Source: Dipteris shenzhenensis (lineage: Eukaryota > Polypodiophyta > Polypodiopsida > Gleicheniales). Taken from it: a stretch of DNA of 64,000 nt. The position numbers and the translations under genes were made by a program. The notes under the pieces were generated by a model. It saw only the letters and a list, made by a program, of their open reading frames with translations, was not told the DNA's origin and searched no databases. Positions 20,175-31,779 of this stretch are shown piece after piece (position 1 is the stretch's first letter; the number at the start of each line of letters is the position of its first letter). The stretch is taken from the NCBI GenBank assembly GCA_047967505.1, contig CM106538.1; one strand, given 5' to 3'.

Positions 20175-22055
20175 TTGATGATTCTTCGGCTAGCACTGAT
20201 GTTACGCAGTGGTGAGATGGCCAAGCTGGCTAATCTTATAACAGAGGAGTTCTCTGAATGTTTTAGGGATGAACTACCTTATGGGTTACCTCCAGAGCAG
20301 AATGTCCAGCATAAGATTGAACTGATTCCGGGGGCAGAACCTGTAAATAGACCTCCCTATAGAATGAGTTTTATTGAAGAGGCAGAGGTGCGTAGACAAT
20401 TGGAAGAATATCTCAACTTGGGGCAGATTCAACCAAGTTTCTCACCTTTTGCTTCCCCAGTGATATTAAAGAAGAAAAAGGATGATACGTTTCGCCTCTG
20501 TATAGATTACAGAGCATTGAATAATATCACTCTTAAGCACAGGTATCCGATGGCTCGGATTGATGATTTGCTAGATGCATTACATGGAGCCGTGATTTTC
20601 AGCAAGATAGATCTTAAGTGTGGCTACCATCAGATCCGGATTAGAGCCGAGGATGTGCATAAAACTGCTTTCAGAAGCAAGTTTGGTCATTATGAGCTTT
20701 TGGTAATGCCCTTCGGACTTACCAATGCTCCAGCGACATTCGTCATGCTTATGAACGATTTACTCCGTCCGTATATCGGAAAGTTCATAGTACATTTTAT
20801 TGACGATATCCTGATATTCAGTAAAAGTATTACTGAGCATCATGAACACTTAAGAGTAGTGTTCAGTACTTTGAGGAAAGCCAGTCTTTATGTAAATAAA
20901 AAGAAAACTATACTGTGTATGGTTAGGCTTGAATATTTAGGATTCATAGTTACTCCAGAGGGGGTAGAAATGGATCCAAAGAAAGTGGCTGTGATACTAA
21001 CTTGGCCAATCCCTCAGAGTCTGACCGCGCTGCAATCATTCTTGGGGTTTGTCCAGTTTTATAGAAGGCATATCAAAGGATATTCCGGAATAGTATCGCC
21101 ATTGACTGATCTGACCTCAGATAAAGTACCTTTTATTTGGGGACAGAATCAAGAAGAAAGTTTTAACACCATAAAACAAGCTGTGGTCACAGGACCGGTG
21201 TTAAAAATAGTTGATCCCCAGAAACCGTTGTTCCTAGAAACCGATGCAAGTGGCATTGCGGTAGGGGCAGTTCTCCTCCAAGAGGGAAGGCCAGTAGCCT
21301 TTGAAAGCAAGAAGCTTTATCCCTCTCAAAGGAATTGGCCAACTCATGAATTGGAGTTGTATGCTGTTATCCATGCTTTGAAAACATGGAGGCATTATTT
21401 GTATGGTTCAGAGTTTTATGTGGATGTGGATCATGATACTCTGAAACATTTTACTAAACAACCTGACTTGAGGGGCTACCAAGCTAGGTGGGCAGAGCTC
21501 ACGCAGGAGTTTAATTTAACGATTCGATACCGAAGAGGAAAAGACAATAAGGTTGCTGATGCGTTGTCTCGCATTATGCACAACCTGAGTTTCATGGTAT
21601 TAGAGAGTGCTCTAATGACCGAGATTAGAGAAACTCAAAAGGTGGACAAGTTTGTCCAGAGCTTATGGCCTAAAGCTCATGTATCAAAACCCGGGGAAAA
21701 TGAAAAGGATGACCTGGCATCCAGAAAAGGCCAAACTTATGCAAGATATACCATAAGGGATGGTATGCTAAAAAGAAATGGCAAGGTTGTAGTGCCTAGT
21801 CAAAATGATCTCAGGCTGAGAGTCATTCGACAGTGCCATGATAGCCCATGTGCGGGACATCCAGGAGTCGAGAAGACATATGATCTCGTGAAGCGAGATT
21901 TCTTTTGGCCAAAGATGAAAAAGCATATTCATGAATATGTGACACGGTGTTTCTCGTGTCAGGTAAGCAAGGCCGAGCTGGTGAAGCCACCCGGACTTTT
22001 ACAGCCCTTGGAAATACCACTAAGTGGGAGAGCATTTCCATGGACTTTATGGTAG
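20175..22055 (+). CDS. Gypsy reverse transcriptase, RNase H and integrase zinc finger
   Basis: This open frame has 626 codons. RT motifs: [24 protein letters not shown] and [12 protein letters not shown], in which Phe replaces the usual Tyr before the two catalytic Asp. RNase H motifs: [14 protein letters not shown] and [22 protein letters not shown], with VDHDTL. Integrase zinc finger: [12 protein letters not shown] and CFSCQ. The frame leaves the true reading frame near 22010 and ends at 22055, so integrase is split. It copies element RNA into DNA in the particle. Confidence 0.93.
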   Translation: MMILRLALMLRSGEMAKLANLITEEFSECFRDELPYGLPPEQNVQHKIELIPGAEPVNRPPYRMSFIEEAEVRRQLEEYLNLGQIQPSFSPFASPVILKKKKDDTFRLCIDYRALNNITLKHRYPMARIDDLLDALHGAVIFSKIDLKCGYHQIRIRAEDVHKTAFRSKFGHYELLVMPFGLTNAPATFVMLMNDLLRPYIGKFIVHFIDDILIFSKSITEHHEHLRVVFSTLRKASLYVNKKKTILCMVRLEYLGFIVTPEGVEMDPKKVAVILTWPIPQSLTALQSFLGFVQFYRRHIKGYSGIVSPLTDLTSDKVPFIWGQNQEESFNTIKQAVVTGPVLKIVDPQKPLFLETDASGIAVGAVLLQEGRPVAFESKKLYPSQRNWPTHELELYAVIHALKTWRHYLYGSEFYVDVDHDTLKHFTKQPDLRGYQARWAELTQEFNLTIRYRRGKDNKVADALSRIMHNLSFMVLESALMTEIRETQKVDKFVQSLWPKAHVSKPGENEKDDLASRKGQTYARYTIRDGMLKRNGKVVVPSQNDLRLRVIRQCHDSPCAGHPGVEKTYDLVKRDFFWPKMKKHIHEYVTRCFSCQVSKAELVKPPGLLQPLEIPLSGRAFPWTLW

Positions 22056-22994
22056 GGCTGCCTATGACACAAGGAGGGTATGATTCTATCGTTGTGGTGG
22101 TTGATCGTCTAACCAAGATGGCTTACTTCATTCCGACTAAAGAGTCTGTTAGTGCCCCGTAAGTGGCGGATTTGTTCATTAGACATATTTCGTCTGCATG
22201 GATTGCCTAGATCCATAGTATCAGACAGAGATGTCAGATTTACAGGTCATTTTTGGACAGCGGTATTTGAGACACTAAGGACTGAGTTGGGAATGAGTAG
22301 TGGGGATCATCCTGAGACGGATGGTCAAACGGAGAGAGTTAACCAGACTTTAGAGGATATGCTGAGAGCATATGTGTCATTGAGGCAACATACGTGTGAC
22401 AAGTGGTTGCCATTGTTGGAGTTTGCCTACAATGATAGAAAACATTCCTCTACCAGGTTCAGTCCGTTTGAGCTGAACTATGGTTATAGACCAGCAAATC
22501 CAACTATAGTTGGAGTACCTTAGAAAGTGCCTAGTGCCGCGAACTTTGTGGCTCAGATGCGGGAGATGCTAGCACTTGCGAGAGCTAATATCCACCAGGC
22601 TATGAATAGAACCAAGGTGTATGCGGATGAAAACCGGTCTATAAGAGTATTTAAGGAAGGAGAAAAAGTTTTTCTCAGAGTTCCTTCGCACTCAAAGTTG
22701 TCGACTTCAGGAGAGTGTGCTAAGTTATCACCTCGATACTGTGGGCCGTGGTTAATTCTAAAGAGAATAGGTAAGGTAGCCTATAAATTAGAATTGCCAC
22801 AGGGGTGTAAGGTGCACCCGGTTTTTCATGTTTCGTGCTTAAAGAACATTAGGAAAAAAGGGAGCTCATTTTGGGGCCTTTTAGAAGAGAGAGAAAATAG
22901 GCTCCCAACCAATCAGGAGTGGGCCAACATAACGTTGAAAATTCAACAAAAGAAGATGAAAATAAGAAAAATAAATAGTACTATATGTTCGTAG
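22020..22994 (+). pseudogene. Gypsy integrase core and C-terminal domain, split
   Basis: Three frames carry the core: [10 protein letters not shown] and [13 protein letters not shown] (22030-22160), then IVSDRDVRFTGHFW and TDGQTERVNQTLEDML (22210-22370), then after TAG at 22521 the GPY/F block SPRYCGPWLILKRIGKVAYKLELP and VHPVFHVSCLK (22720-22850). The D, D and E of the triad are all present. After 22860 the expected chromodomain is not found. Confidence 0.9.
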
Positions 22995-23044
22995 AAGCAT
23001 GTCACATTAATGAGGTGATCTAATTTGAATATTTTAAAAATTTA

Positions 23045-23247
23045 TTTTCTGTGCAGAATTTGGTGATTTTGACATCGCAAACGCATTCGGAACGGCCCAA
23101 AACCCCAAAAACGGCACTGGAAACGTTGGAATTGGACATCCGGAGGCCCGAAAACGGCCAAAAAAGGCCGAAAAGTGAGATTTGCAGCAAAACGCGATTT
23201 GGCACCTTTTGAAATCGTGTCAGAATCACCAAATTCTGCACAGAAAA
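23045..23247. mobile_element. Miniature inverted-repeat element (MITE-like), 203 bp
   Basis: The ends are inverted repeats of 30 bp (23045-23074 and 23218-23247, starting TTTTCTGTGCAG) with one mismatch. The inside is CG-rich compared with the flanks and encodes nothing. I find no convincing target-site duplication, so the superfamily stays open. Confidence 0.75.
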
Positions 23248-24540
23248 GTGTTCCTCTTATATGAACATATGTTATGAGTATGTTATTACAAGGATTCAAG
23301 TAGGGATGTCACTCCCCGTGTATGTGGCATTCTTCTTGTATATTCAAGGAACAGTTGGTGTAGGGGCTCAATCGAAGAGGTAGAAAGCTTGAAATAATAA
23401 TTGTTGAACCTCTACCTCGATAGCCATGCTTTACAAAATAGCACCCAAGTTGGTTATGCTTCATAAACCTCCATTGGCTAACCATTGGCCTCTTCAAAGT
23501 ATTTAATATCATGACAAAAACTTCAATCGACCTCTTCTCCAACCAGTCGACTTTCTCGTACCTCGACACTAATTTTCATCTATTTTCATCAATCAAAGAC
23601 CACTAATGTGTATAGCCATGTGCTATAATATGGCCGCCTTTCATAATCTTCACAACCTTCTAGAGTGTCTATCATGACCCTATAAAATGTATTGTATATA
23701 GCACCACTTGTGAAAAGAGCCTGTGTGGATCATGTGGCCAATATTACCCTCTACATACATTATGATTGTGTGCATGGGTCCTATGGTCAATATCTCATTT
23801 GTAAAAAAACCACCACACTGACATTTTCAATGACACTTTTTATTACTCTTAACATTGGAAAACATGCCGTCAATGGTTGCTATATCAAGAATTTGGGAGT
23901 CTCTCCATTATAGAAGTTTTCCAATTCCTATATGTCAATAGTATCTAAATAGAAGTGACTCATGGTGCATCCATAGTCCTCATTATCCGGAAGTGTCCCC
24001 AATTCTTGCTCAAGCAATATTGAACATAAGGACAAATCTACCAAAACTAACTATGTGTGCATAGTTTGTTAACCCTATGTTGCCTTTCCAATAGAAATCC
24101 TTTTGGTAGTGTACCTTTGTCAACCCTATGCTATCTTTCCAATAGTAATCCCTTTGGTAGTGTACATTCTAGTATGGATTCACCAAAAAAAATAATAGTT
24201 TACACATGTGTTTGTAGTTATAATCCTTGCCACAACACAAAGTGCATTATATAATGTACATTCAAATCAATTTATGTGCCTCTTTATCCCAATTTTTGGA
24301 ACATTTGAAACACATGTCATTGTGTAAGTAATAAATTAACCATACAATTATCTCCATCATTTGGATAAAAAAGGTATACATGAGACACGACAAAAATATT
24401 TGAGATAACTAAATTGAATATTTTGACAAAATTGTTACAAATTGATAGTTTTTCTTAATATAGAGTTTGCAAAAAGTTATGACAAAAATTTAAAAAAAAT
24501 ATAATATTAAGTTTTCAAAAAAAAAAACCACAAGATTTGT
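23248..24540. other. Intergenic AT-rich stretch
   Basis: No gene is recognised. A two-copy tandem repeat of about 55 bp (TTAACCCTATG... and TCAACCCTATG...) lies at about 24068-24172, each copy ending TTTGGTAGTGTACA-like. Short ORFs match nothing I know. Confidence 0.5.
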
Positions 24541-24545
24541 AAAAA

Positions 24546-24725
24546 AGTGATGAATCCATCAAGTAGTCTAGGTTCCTAGGTCAAGGTCCACTTACCTGCC
24601 ACCATCCAAAAAAAACTAGGTGTTAGAAAAACATAGTTTCATTTGGGTAGACAGGTAATGCCTATTTTCCCTAGCTTGTTATCATTTTACCTAAGAACTA
24701 GACATCCCTCTAGATTCTAGAGTTT
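24546..24725. repeat. Dispersed repeat, copy 1 (copy 2 at 60090-60266)
   Basis: It begins GAATCCATCAAGTAGTC and ends CTAGATTCTAG. A second copy at 60090-60266 keeps the same order of words with roughly one change in six bases. Neither copy encodes a protein. Both lie in front of a long non-coding stretch that leads to a pyrimidine-rich tract and a gene. Confidence 0.8.
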
Positions 24726-24749
24726 AAAAAATATGGTATATCTTCAAAC

Positions 24750-24905
24750 ACATAGGGGGTATTTCACACCCATGAGAAACAAAACATATTGGGGGGTATT
24801 CCACGCCCAATGGTAAAAACCTAATCCTCTCATGAGAAAAAATCCCAAGGGTATTCCACACCCTTAAGTGAGGGAGACGATGAAGGGTGGTATTCCATAC
24901 CCTTA
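24750..24905. repeat. Four degenerate copies of GGGTATTCCACACCC
   Basis: Copies start at about 24757, 24790, 24848 and 24887, spaced 33-58 bp. The core varies at one or two bases between copies. Confidence 0.7.
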
Positions 24906-24909
24906 ACAC

Positions 24910-25522
24910 ACAAGGACCATCTCAAAAAGGAAAAACAAAACAAATAAAAAAACTTACTCTAAAATAATAAAGCCTTTGCTTTAATAAAGGAAAAAGCAAT
25001 TTAATGAAGAATCTAAAATGAATAAAGTACTTAAAAGTATTTAATTGAACCGATTATGGGTTGGTAGTGAGGGGGTAATTGTATTAAGCACATTCAATTT
25101 AGAACAAAAAGAAAAATATTTGCATATAAAAGTTAAATGAGAATACCCATGAAGTTTGGGCTAACAAGAATAAGCAATAGGCATTTGGCAAATTAAACAA
25201 AGAAATCCCTAAGATATTTATAACAACAAATAAAGGTTGTATGGAAGGGAATTAATTTCGGAATGCCAATAGAATTTAAGATGGACATTACGAGTTAACT
25301 AAAGAACCAAAGAAAAACTTGGAAATTAAGAAGGAAACGTTAAGGAAAATAGGAAGAAAAAGGAAGGAAAAAATAACAAGTGAGTACAAGTACTCGTGAG
25401 CACTGCCTTCAAATTGGTTCTGTCAAAGGAAAACAATTGTCAAGATGATTGGATGATTAATTTGCAACACCTGTGATGGAAGCCTATGCATAGGAAAGTC
25501 TGAATGATTTGCAAATTCTCTA

Positions 25523-25571
<49 letters not shown>

Positions 25572-28440
25572 TGGTGGTGGAGGAGGAGCGATGGAGAGTG
25601 ATGGAGCCTCCCTCTCGCCCGTATAGCCCCAACCTACCTCGCTTTCCTACTCGCAGCCTCCCGCGTTCCTGCTCCGTTATCCTTTGTCCCAGCTCTGTAC
25701 ATCCCCATCCCTTTCCAACCTGCAACCATACCTTTCCAGCCTACATCTGTACCCTGCTCATCTTCATCCATGCCTTTCCTGCACTCGACTATACCCTCTT
25801 TGCATTCCATATAGACTGTACGAACGTCCATACAGTCCCAGCCTCAAGTCACCTCTGATTTCTATACATCCCCTCTGCATAGTCTCCATACAGTTTGATT
25901 ATGCTCCTTTTGTGCAATTTGTACCTCTTCTGGAGCAGCCCTCTTCGTCTTGCTCTTTCCTTGATGCCTCTTCTTCCCCTTTCCTGTTGCTTCGACAGAT
26001 GCCTCGTTTGTGTTCTCTGCTTTAACTCCTCTTTTTGCCTCTGCTCCCACATGTGTTTTCATTTAGAGGAAGAGAGGTGCTTTGCTTCCTTCGTGCTCTT
26101 TCAAATCGGCCAAGTTGGATGTTGCAGATGGACCTTCTTCTCCTCGCTAGTTGGATCTTTTTCGCCATATGTGTGCTGCCTCTGTTACAGAAGTTCCTTC
26201 TTTGGGTTCTCCTTTGGTTTGTTCTTTGGACTCTACCTTTGTGATCTTTGGTCTTCGATAGGCTCAGCAGCTTGGGATTTGTCTCTACTTTAAATATAGG
26301 CCCCAAATCCAAAAAACTTTTTTTGTTCACTTTCACTATCATCCAAATTAAAGATTTTTTTAATGATATATTCTAAATATTTGAGATTTTCTAATAATAA
26401 TTGGTAAATAATTAAAATATTCTATAATGTTTATTTTTTTCATGCACTCAACCCCCTAGCTATGGGACTGCCTATAATGTTAAAGTTTTTTTGTGCGCTC
26501 AACCCCCTAGGTATGCAACTACCTTTAAGAACTGTTAATGATATTGTTTCCAAATAAATGAGATTTTTTAATGAGAATGTGAGGAGAATGTTGAGAATGA
26601 TGACAATTTTTGTATATCTACCCCCTTAGTTATATAACCTCCCTAAAGGATAACTGAGCGTTTTTTACATTATACTTAATAACAAACGCCCTCTCCTCCT
26701 TCGTTTATACATGCTCACCCCCTAACATAACCCTTGACCACTCCTCAAACTAACCCTAACCCTTACATGTACTCACTTAACCCCTTAACTGGATCCATAT
26801 AAACCCCTAGATCGTAAAAACCCCTTTAAAATGTTTCTTTTCCACGGCCCACGACCATGCTTGTGTTTGAGCAGCGTGGATGCTCTTGTAACGGATCTCT
26901 TTTTAAGAAAATCAACCTTCTAGTCGATTGCTACTAACAACTCACCTCTTGGTAGATTCCTACAAAGTTCCTATTGACCTCTTTTGCATGCTTTTAAATC
27001 TATTGACCTCTTCCACATTAGCTGTTTTGCACTGCCATTCTTTTACCGCCATGCACCATTCAAGGGAACACTTCTATCTTCTTGCTATTGCTCACGCTCT
27101 CTTCCTTCGTTGTTTTTTACCACCTCGCTCTTCTCAAGGTCTCATTTTTGAGAGATTTTTCTCGGCAACACAGCACCTTGTTTCCGGGCAACATAACCTC
27201 TTCTTATAATAGTGCTCCTTAGCTCCTTTTGGGCTCGCCTCCATAGCTACCTCCATAGCTCTTTTCGAGTTATGTAGGCGAGCGAAGTGCTTGCAGTGGG
27301 ATTGTTCCACACACTCAATGGGATTGCCTAAGCTTAGGCGGCTCTCACTTGGAGTTATGTGTGCTCTAAGTAGTTTATTCATGGCATTGACTCTATTTAG
27401 CAGCTCGACTCTCTGCTAAGATGTAGGTTTTTGTTCCTGGTACTCTCTCTTGGTTCCTTGTACAGAAATCAGCTAGCTGTGCCTTTTATTGTGCTGAGTT
27501 TTTCTGCCCCCTTAGTCTGATTCCATGTCTACTTTTAGACGGTTTGATTGCTCTAATTCACAGTTGACAGCACAACTGTGTCCACTTTAACTCCTTTTTC
27601 CTTTCTTGCTTGCCATCCTCTACTAAAGCACCCATCACAGCGATGCTCTTGTTTCTTGGCTCACTTGTTTTGTATAATTTTTTATAGCTTAATTTTTATG
27701 CTTTCTATTTATATATTTATATATATAGAAAGATAGAGAGATTTAGACTTTTCCCTCTATTTTATGAAATCGTGGTTCCTCTTGATTTATGTAATGTTGA
27801 CTTTATATACAAATATATATGATATATATATATAGTATTTACATTTTGTCCATTTCATTAAGCTTATTTATGTAGATAAGAAAGCTTTTACTTATTTTTT
27901 TAACCCTTTAATTTGCTCTTTAAAACTTTATATTATGGTTTTTTATTTCTTTTAATGTTGTCTATTTTGGTTACATGTTTTGACTCTTTATGGTTAATTA
28001 GTTGCTTCAATCAATTAATTGCCACTAATACTTATAGAAATTCTTAAGAAAATTGGTTTAATTTCCCTTTAAAAGAAATCTTTGTCTAAATTGCCTTTGT
28101 TGTACAATGATGGGTGAGGATTACACCCCCCATTTTTATTTACTTTTTTCTAAAAAGGGGGTGGATTTTTTGCTCTAGAAATTCCCAATCAAGCAATTTA
28201 TGTGCATTTTGCTTCTCTAACCTTTTTTTAACCTAGTTTACCATTAGGGGAGAATTGGGGTCTCAAAAGGGCCTCATAAGGAATGGATTAGTCCTAATGA
28301 AAGGGCCAAGGTAGGTCCCAAAAAGTCCTAACCCCCCCTCACGTAGGTGGGTTAAGCCCACAAGTGACCCCACCTCTTACACAACTCTTACTCCTAGGTG
28401 GGAACCAAAAATTTCAGAATTCAAAAATCCAAAATTCAAA
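24910..28440. other. Long AT-rich non-coding stretch
   Basis: No protein family is recognised in any frame. It holds a (TG)n(AG)n microsatellite at 25522-25568, four to five degenerate copies of CTCAACCCCCTAG-like words between 26440 and 26780, and (TA)n tracts near 27710-27840. Near its end (28242-28275) it shares with 60467-60500 the word run ATTAGGGGAGAATTGGG plus CTCAAAAGGGCCTC. It may be the 5' non-coding body of a large element whose gene starts at 28957. Confidence 0.5.
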
Positions 28441-28441
28441 A

Positions 28442-28950
28442 TTTGAATTCCCTCCCTCCTTCTTTCTCCTCCCTCCCTCCCTCCCCCTCCTCCTTCCCCC
28501 TCCCTCGCTCCCCCTCCTCACTCCCTCCTCCCCCTCCCTCCTCCTCCCCCTCCCTCCCTCCCTCCTCCCCCTCCCCTCTCCTCCCCTCCCCCTCCTCACT
28601 CCCTCCTCCCCCTTCCTCCTCCTCCCCCTCCCTCCCTTCCTCCTCCACACCTGCTCCTTCTACCCTCCCCCTCCCTCCCTCCCCCATGCCTGCTCCTCCT
28701 GCCCTCCCCCTCCCTCCTCTTCCACTGTTGTTCCTCCTCCCCCCTCCCTCTTGCTCCTCCCTCCTCCCTCCTCCCTCCTCCCTCCTTCCTCCTCCATGCC
28801 TACTCCTCCTCACCTGCTGGTCTGCCCCCCTTTCCTCCTCTCTAACTATTGGTCCTCCCACCTCCATCCCTCCTCCTCCTCGCCCTCCCTCTTCTTGCAT
28901 GTTGCTCCTTTAAGCCTCCATCTCCACACCTTCTCCTTCTCTACACTCCT
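28442..28950 (+). repeat. CCCTCC-type pyrimidine-rich tract
   Basis: About 500 bp of nearly pure C/T on the plus strand. It lies directly upstream of the ATG at 28957, as a similar tract does upstream of the gene at 61316. The Ser/Pro/Leu-rich frames through it are products of the repeat. Confidence 0.85.
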
Positions 28951-28956
28951 TTAGTC

Positions 28957-31736
28957 ATGGCACCATTTGAGGACGTCTCCAACAAGTACCAAGTTCACTT
29001 AGAGTTGGAGGCTGAATATGCAAGCACACATAGTCTAGGATTGATGGGAGCTTCCAAAATCCACAGTCTTCATTCACAAGGAAAGAAGCATCTCGACCTT
29101 TGGGTAGAAGGATCCTTGTATCCTTTAGATCCTGCCAACCAAAAGAGCCCTCCTTTCCATACAATGCATGAGCTAGTTCGGTTTGTTGGAAATGGACATG
29201 CGAGGTTGCTTGGTTATTGCAATCGGTTAAACAATGCTCAGTCAATGGCTATGCAAGCAAGCGAGATGCGCAGAGCCCAAGCAGAGATGCTAGCACATTT
29301 AGGAAATAGCACCATTGTTGCAATGCATAACTCTATGCAGGTCAAAGGGAGAATCCTTATGATAAAGCCAAAGGATTGGGACATAAATTAGAAGAGTCAC
29401 TCTGTAAGCTAGCTGAGTGCAAAAAAGGCTTGGAAAGATCTATATACAATCAAGTACGATGAGCCGTAGAGAAGGCAGAAGAATGAGTGTAAAAGATGAA
29501 AGAAACACCTTTGGGACTGAAGGAGAGGAAAAGAAGGTACTTGCATAACATGGATGCATTGGCACCCACTGGTGGTGCTAGAAAGAGGAGAGTCTAGGCT
29601 ACAAGGTTGGTTATCAAATGTTCCAATGAGATTACACTCTTTTGTGCTACACTGTTTGTGACAAAGTTTCGATTGTGTTCTTCTTTAGGAACTTCATGGA
29701 AGATGTGATGGGAAGAACAGACAGGGATGATATTGATTGTTATATGCTCTAGCTAGTTTATTAAAGTCAAGCGATGTCATTGGGATACTAAGGGACCCAA
29801 TACACAAGCGCCTACATGTGCAAGTTGCTGAGGAGGTGATGAAGGACTTCAAGGATATTGTGGATACAAAGGAGATGCTTGCAGCTTGTGATACTACCGG
29901 TGTAAGTCGTGAAGCTTACACATCTGTTTTCAAAATTTTCAAGTCTACTATTTTGGGAAAGTATAAGAAGTCTACAGTGCCCCTACCCACACCTTGGTCT
30001 GTGAGATGTGCACGGTGAGAAACAAACCAATGTGCAAGTGAAATGCTTGGAGGGTACCATTGCATAAGGGGCATAATGACTTGGAAGAGTAAAAAGAAAT
30101 CTGGCTTGCAAACCTTTGAGATGAATGCTTTCAACAATGTCTACTTAGATGTTGAGAAACTGCAACAAGCAATGGTCAAAGTCTATGGCATGAGAGAAGA
30201 TGGTAAGAGGAAATCCATTATAGCATTGCACTTTACTTAGTTCATTTACTATATCATGTTTATCCTAATGATTTTTCTCTTTTGTTGTACAGATTGCAAT
30301 GGAAAGCTCATATTTGCCATCAAAATGGATGAAGCTCAATTGGTGAAAGAACACAAGTTAGAGAGAGTCAGCATCTACATTATGAATAAAGCCTTAGCCT
30401 TTGTTGAAGGGGATGAAGAAGTAGAGAAAGATTTCTCAGTGCAATCAGAGAAAGATATATGGTGGCTTGCAGCATTTGAGACTCCGAAAGAGTGCCATGA
30501 GACATTGAAGTGGGTTCTAGATAGAACAAGATTCCCATCAACCATCCGAAGACAAGAGGAAGGGCAAACATTGACAGCCGATGGCCATGAAACCTTTCAA
30601 GTTGAATGACATCGTGCTGGTGATTTGAAAACCCTCAAGTGCTTGCATGGTTGTGATACAGGGGCAAATGCAATGAATACATGCCTTTATTGCATGTGTT
30701 TGCAATGTAAGCAAAAGGCTGGCTTACAATGGGAGAATGGCATTCTATCTTGTAGCCAAATGCAAGCTCTGAATTGCGACAAGAAGGATCCAAAGTGGGA
30801 TCCCATCTTGCCCATCCCACTTGAGAGAGTACATATATGTACTTTACATGCAGAACTGCACGTACTTGATAAGTTGTTGTATTTGCATCTTGTTTATGCT
30901 TGGAATTTAATTCCGCAAGAAGTATCCACACGGTGCATTGTAGAAGCTGAGAAGTTGTTATCAGAAATGGGGTTCCATGGAGGACATGTCAAACTTAAGG
31001 AGGATAAGAAAATGTCTGGTGTAACACAGAATCTTCCTGCAAAAGTGTCCATGGGTGGAGGGAAGGCAAGGAGATTCCTATCGAACCATAATCTCGACAA
31101 ACATCCATTGTCTCAAAGTAGTTTGGGTTGGGAATACTAGAAAGAATTGTGTGAATGCACGACCAATAAGGCTTCTCATCCTCAAGTAGCAACTTTGAGA
31201 GCTAAAGTATGGACAAAGGTAGATGCATTGATAAAATTGCTTCACCAGGTTCAAATCGATGAGATGTATTATGAAAGGTTCAAGATGGCTGTGAAAGAGT
31301 TTATGCAATTAATGGTGAAAGCATGGGGGGAGTCGCACATTATGCATTACATGGTAATCTTGGCACCATCGTAATGGGTCTAACCACCAACAGAAGCTAT
31401 GGTGTAATTGTATACAAATATGAAATAAATATATTGCTGATTTTGACCACAATTTGTGTACTCACTCTTTAATATCTTGCTTATTTTGACCACAATTTTT
31501 GTCGATAGCACATGACAATGCCTTGCACTTCAGCAGCTCCAAAGGAGCTTAGGGAGAAAATTTGCCGTGAAAGACCACGATATGCTCTTCGACTTTGCCA
31601 AGGTAATGGGCCAAAGAATGATCTCGCCCAAATGTGCTGCAAACATTACCCCATCAAGATGAGAATTCATCAAGCTCGAATGCATCGTGCAACAATTCAA
31701 CAAACATTAGAAGACCGACAAAACAAATTATACTAA
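28957..31736 (+). pseudogene. Decayed four-exon gene of an unclassified, probably transposon-related family
   Basis: Exons fit at 28957-29605, 29689-30202, 30293-31353 and 31509-31736, each junction GT-AG. The last two introns keep the frame exactly, giving REDD/CNGKL and HYM/HMTM. Exon 1 starts MAPFEDVSNKYQ. The centre has an acidic motif (AIKMDEAQLV, about 30325) and a Cys-rich block (GDLKTLKCLHGC, CLYCMCLQCK, 30630-30715). It then reads IPLERVHICTLHAELH (about 30820-30870) and GGHVKLKED. Near the end are WGESHIMHYMH and a basic tail. The HYMH part reminds me of uncharacterised transposase-like proteins of other eukaryotes, from memory only. Stops are TGA for Arg or Trp and TAG/TAA for Gln, plus frameshifts near 29360 and 29735. 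Splicing and a single long protein argue against an LTR element. Confidence 0.65.
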
Positions 31737-31779
31737 AAGAACATCAAAATAAAAAATATTGTTTGAACTTACCACTATA

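Larger units (their letters stand above)
17364..22994 (+). mobile_element. Ty3/gypsy retrotransposon, plus strand, 3' LTR not found
   Basis: It has one LTR (17364-17821), a Met-tRNA-type PBS, and gag, protease, RT, RNase H and integrase in gypsy order, ending at the start of a chromodomain-like region. No second copy of the LTR is seen after 22994, so the 3' end is truncated. Decay is light: a few stops and frameshifts over 4.6 kb of coding sequence. Confidence 0.92.

Noticed and set aside
25526-26342. Overlapping ORFs of 100-130 codons on both strands
   Set aside because: Low-complexity, Cys/Leu- or Arg/Lys-rich, with no domain and no consistent frame.
28364-28954. Ser/Pro/Leu-rich ORFs of about 150-195 codons on both strands
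   Set aside because: Both come from the CCCTCC tract. Composition explains the lack of stops.
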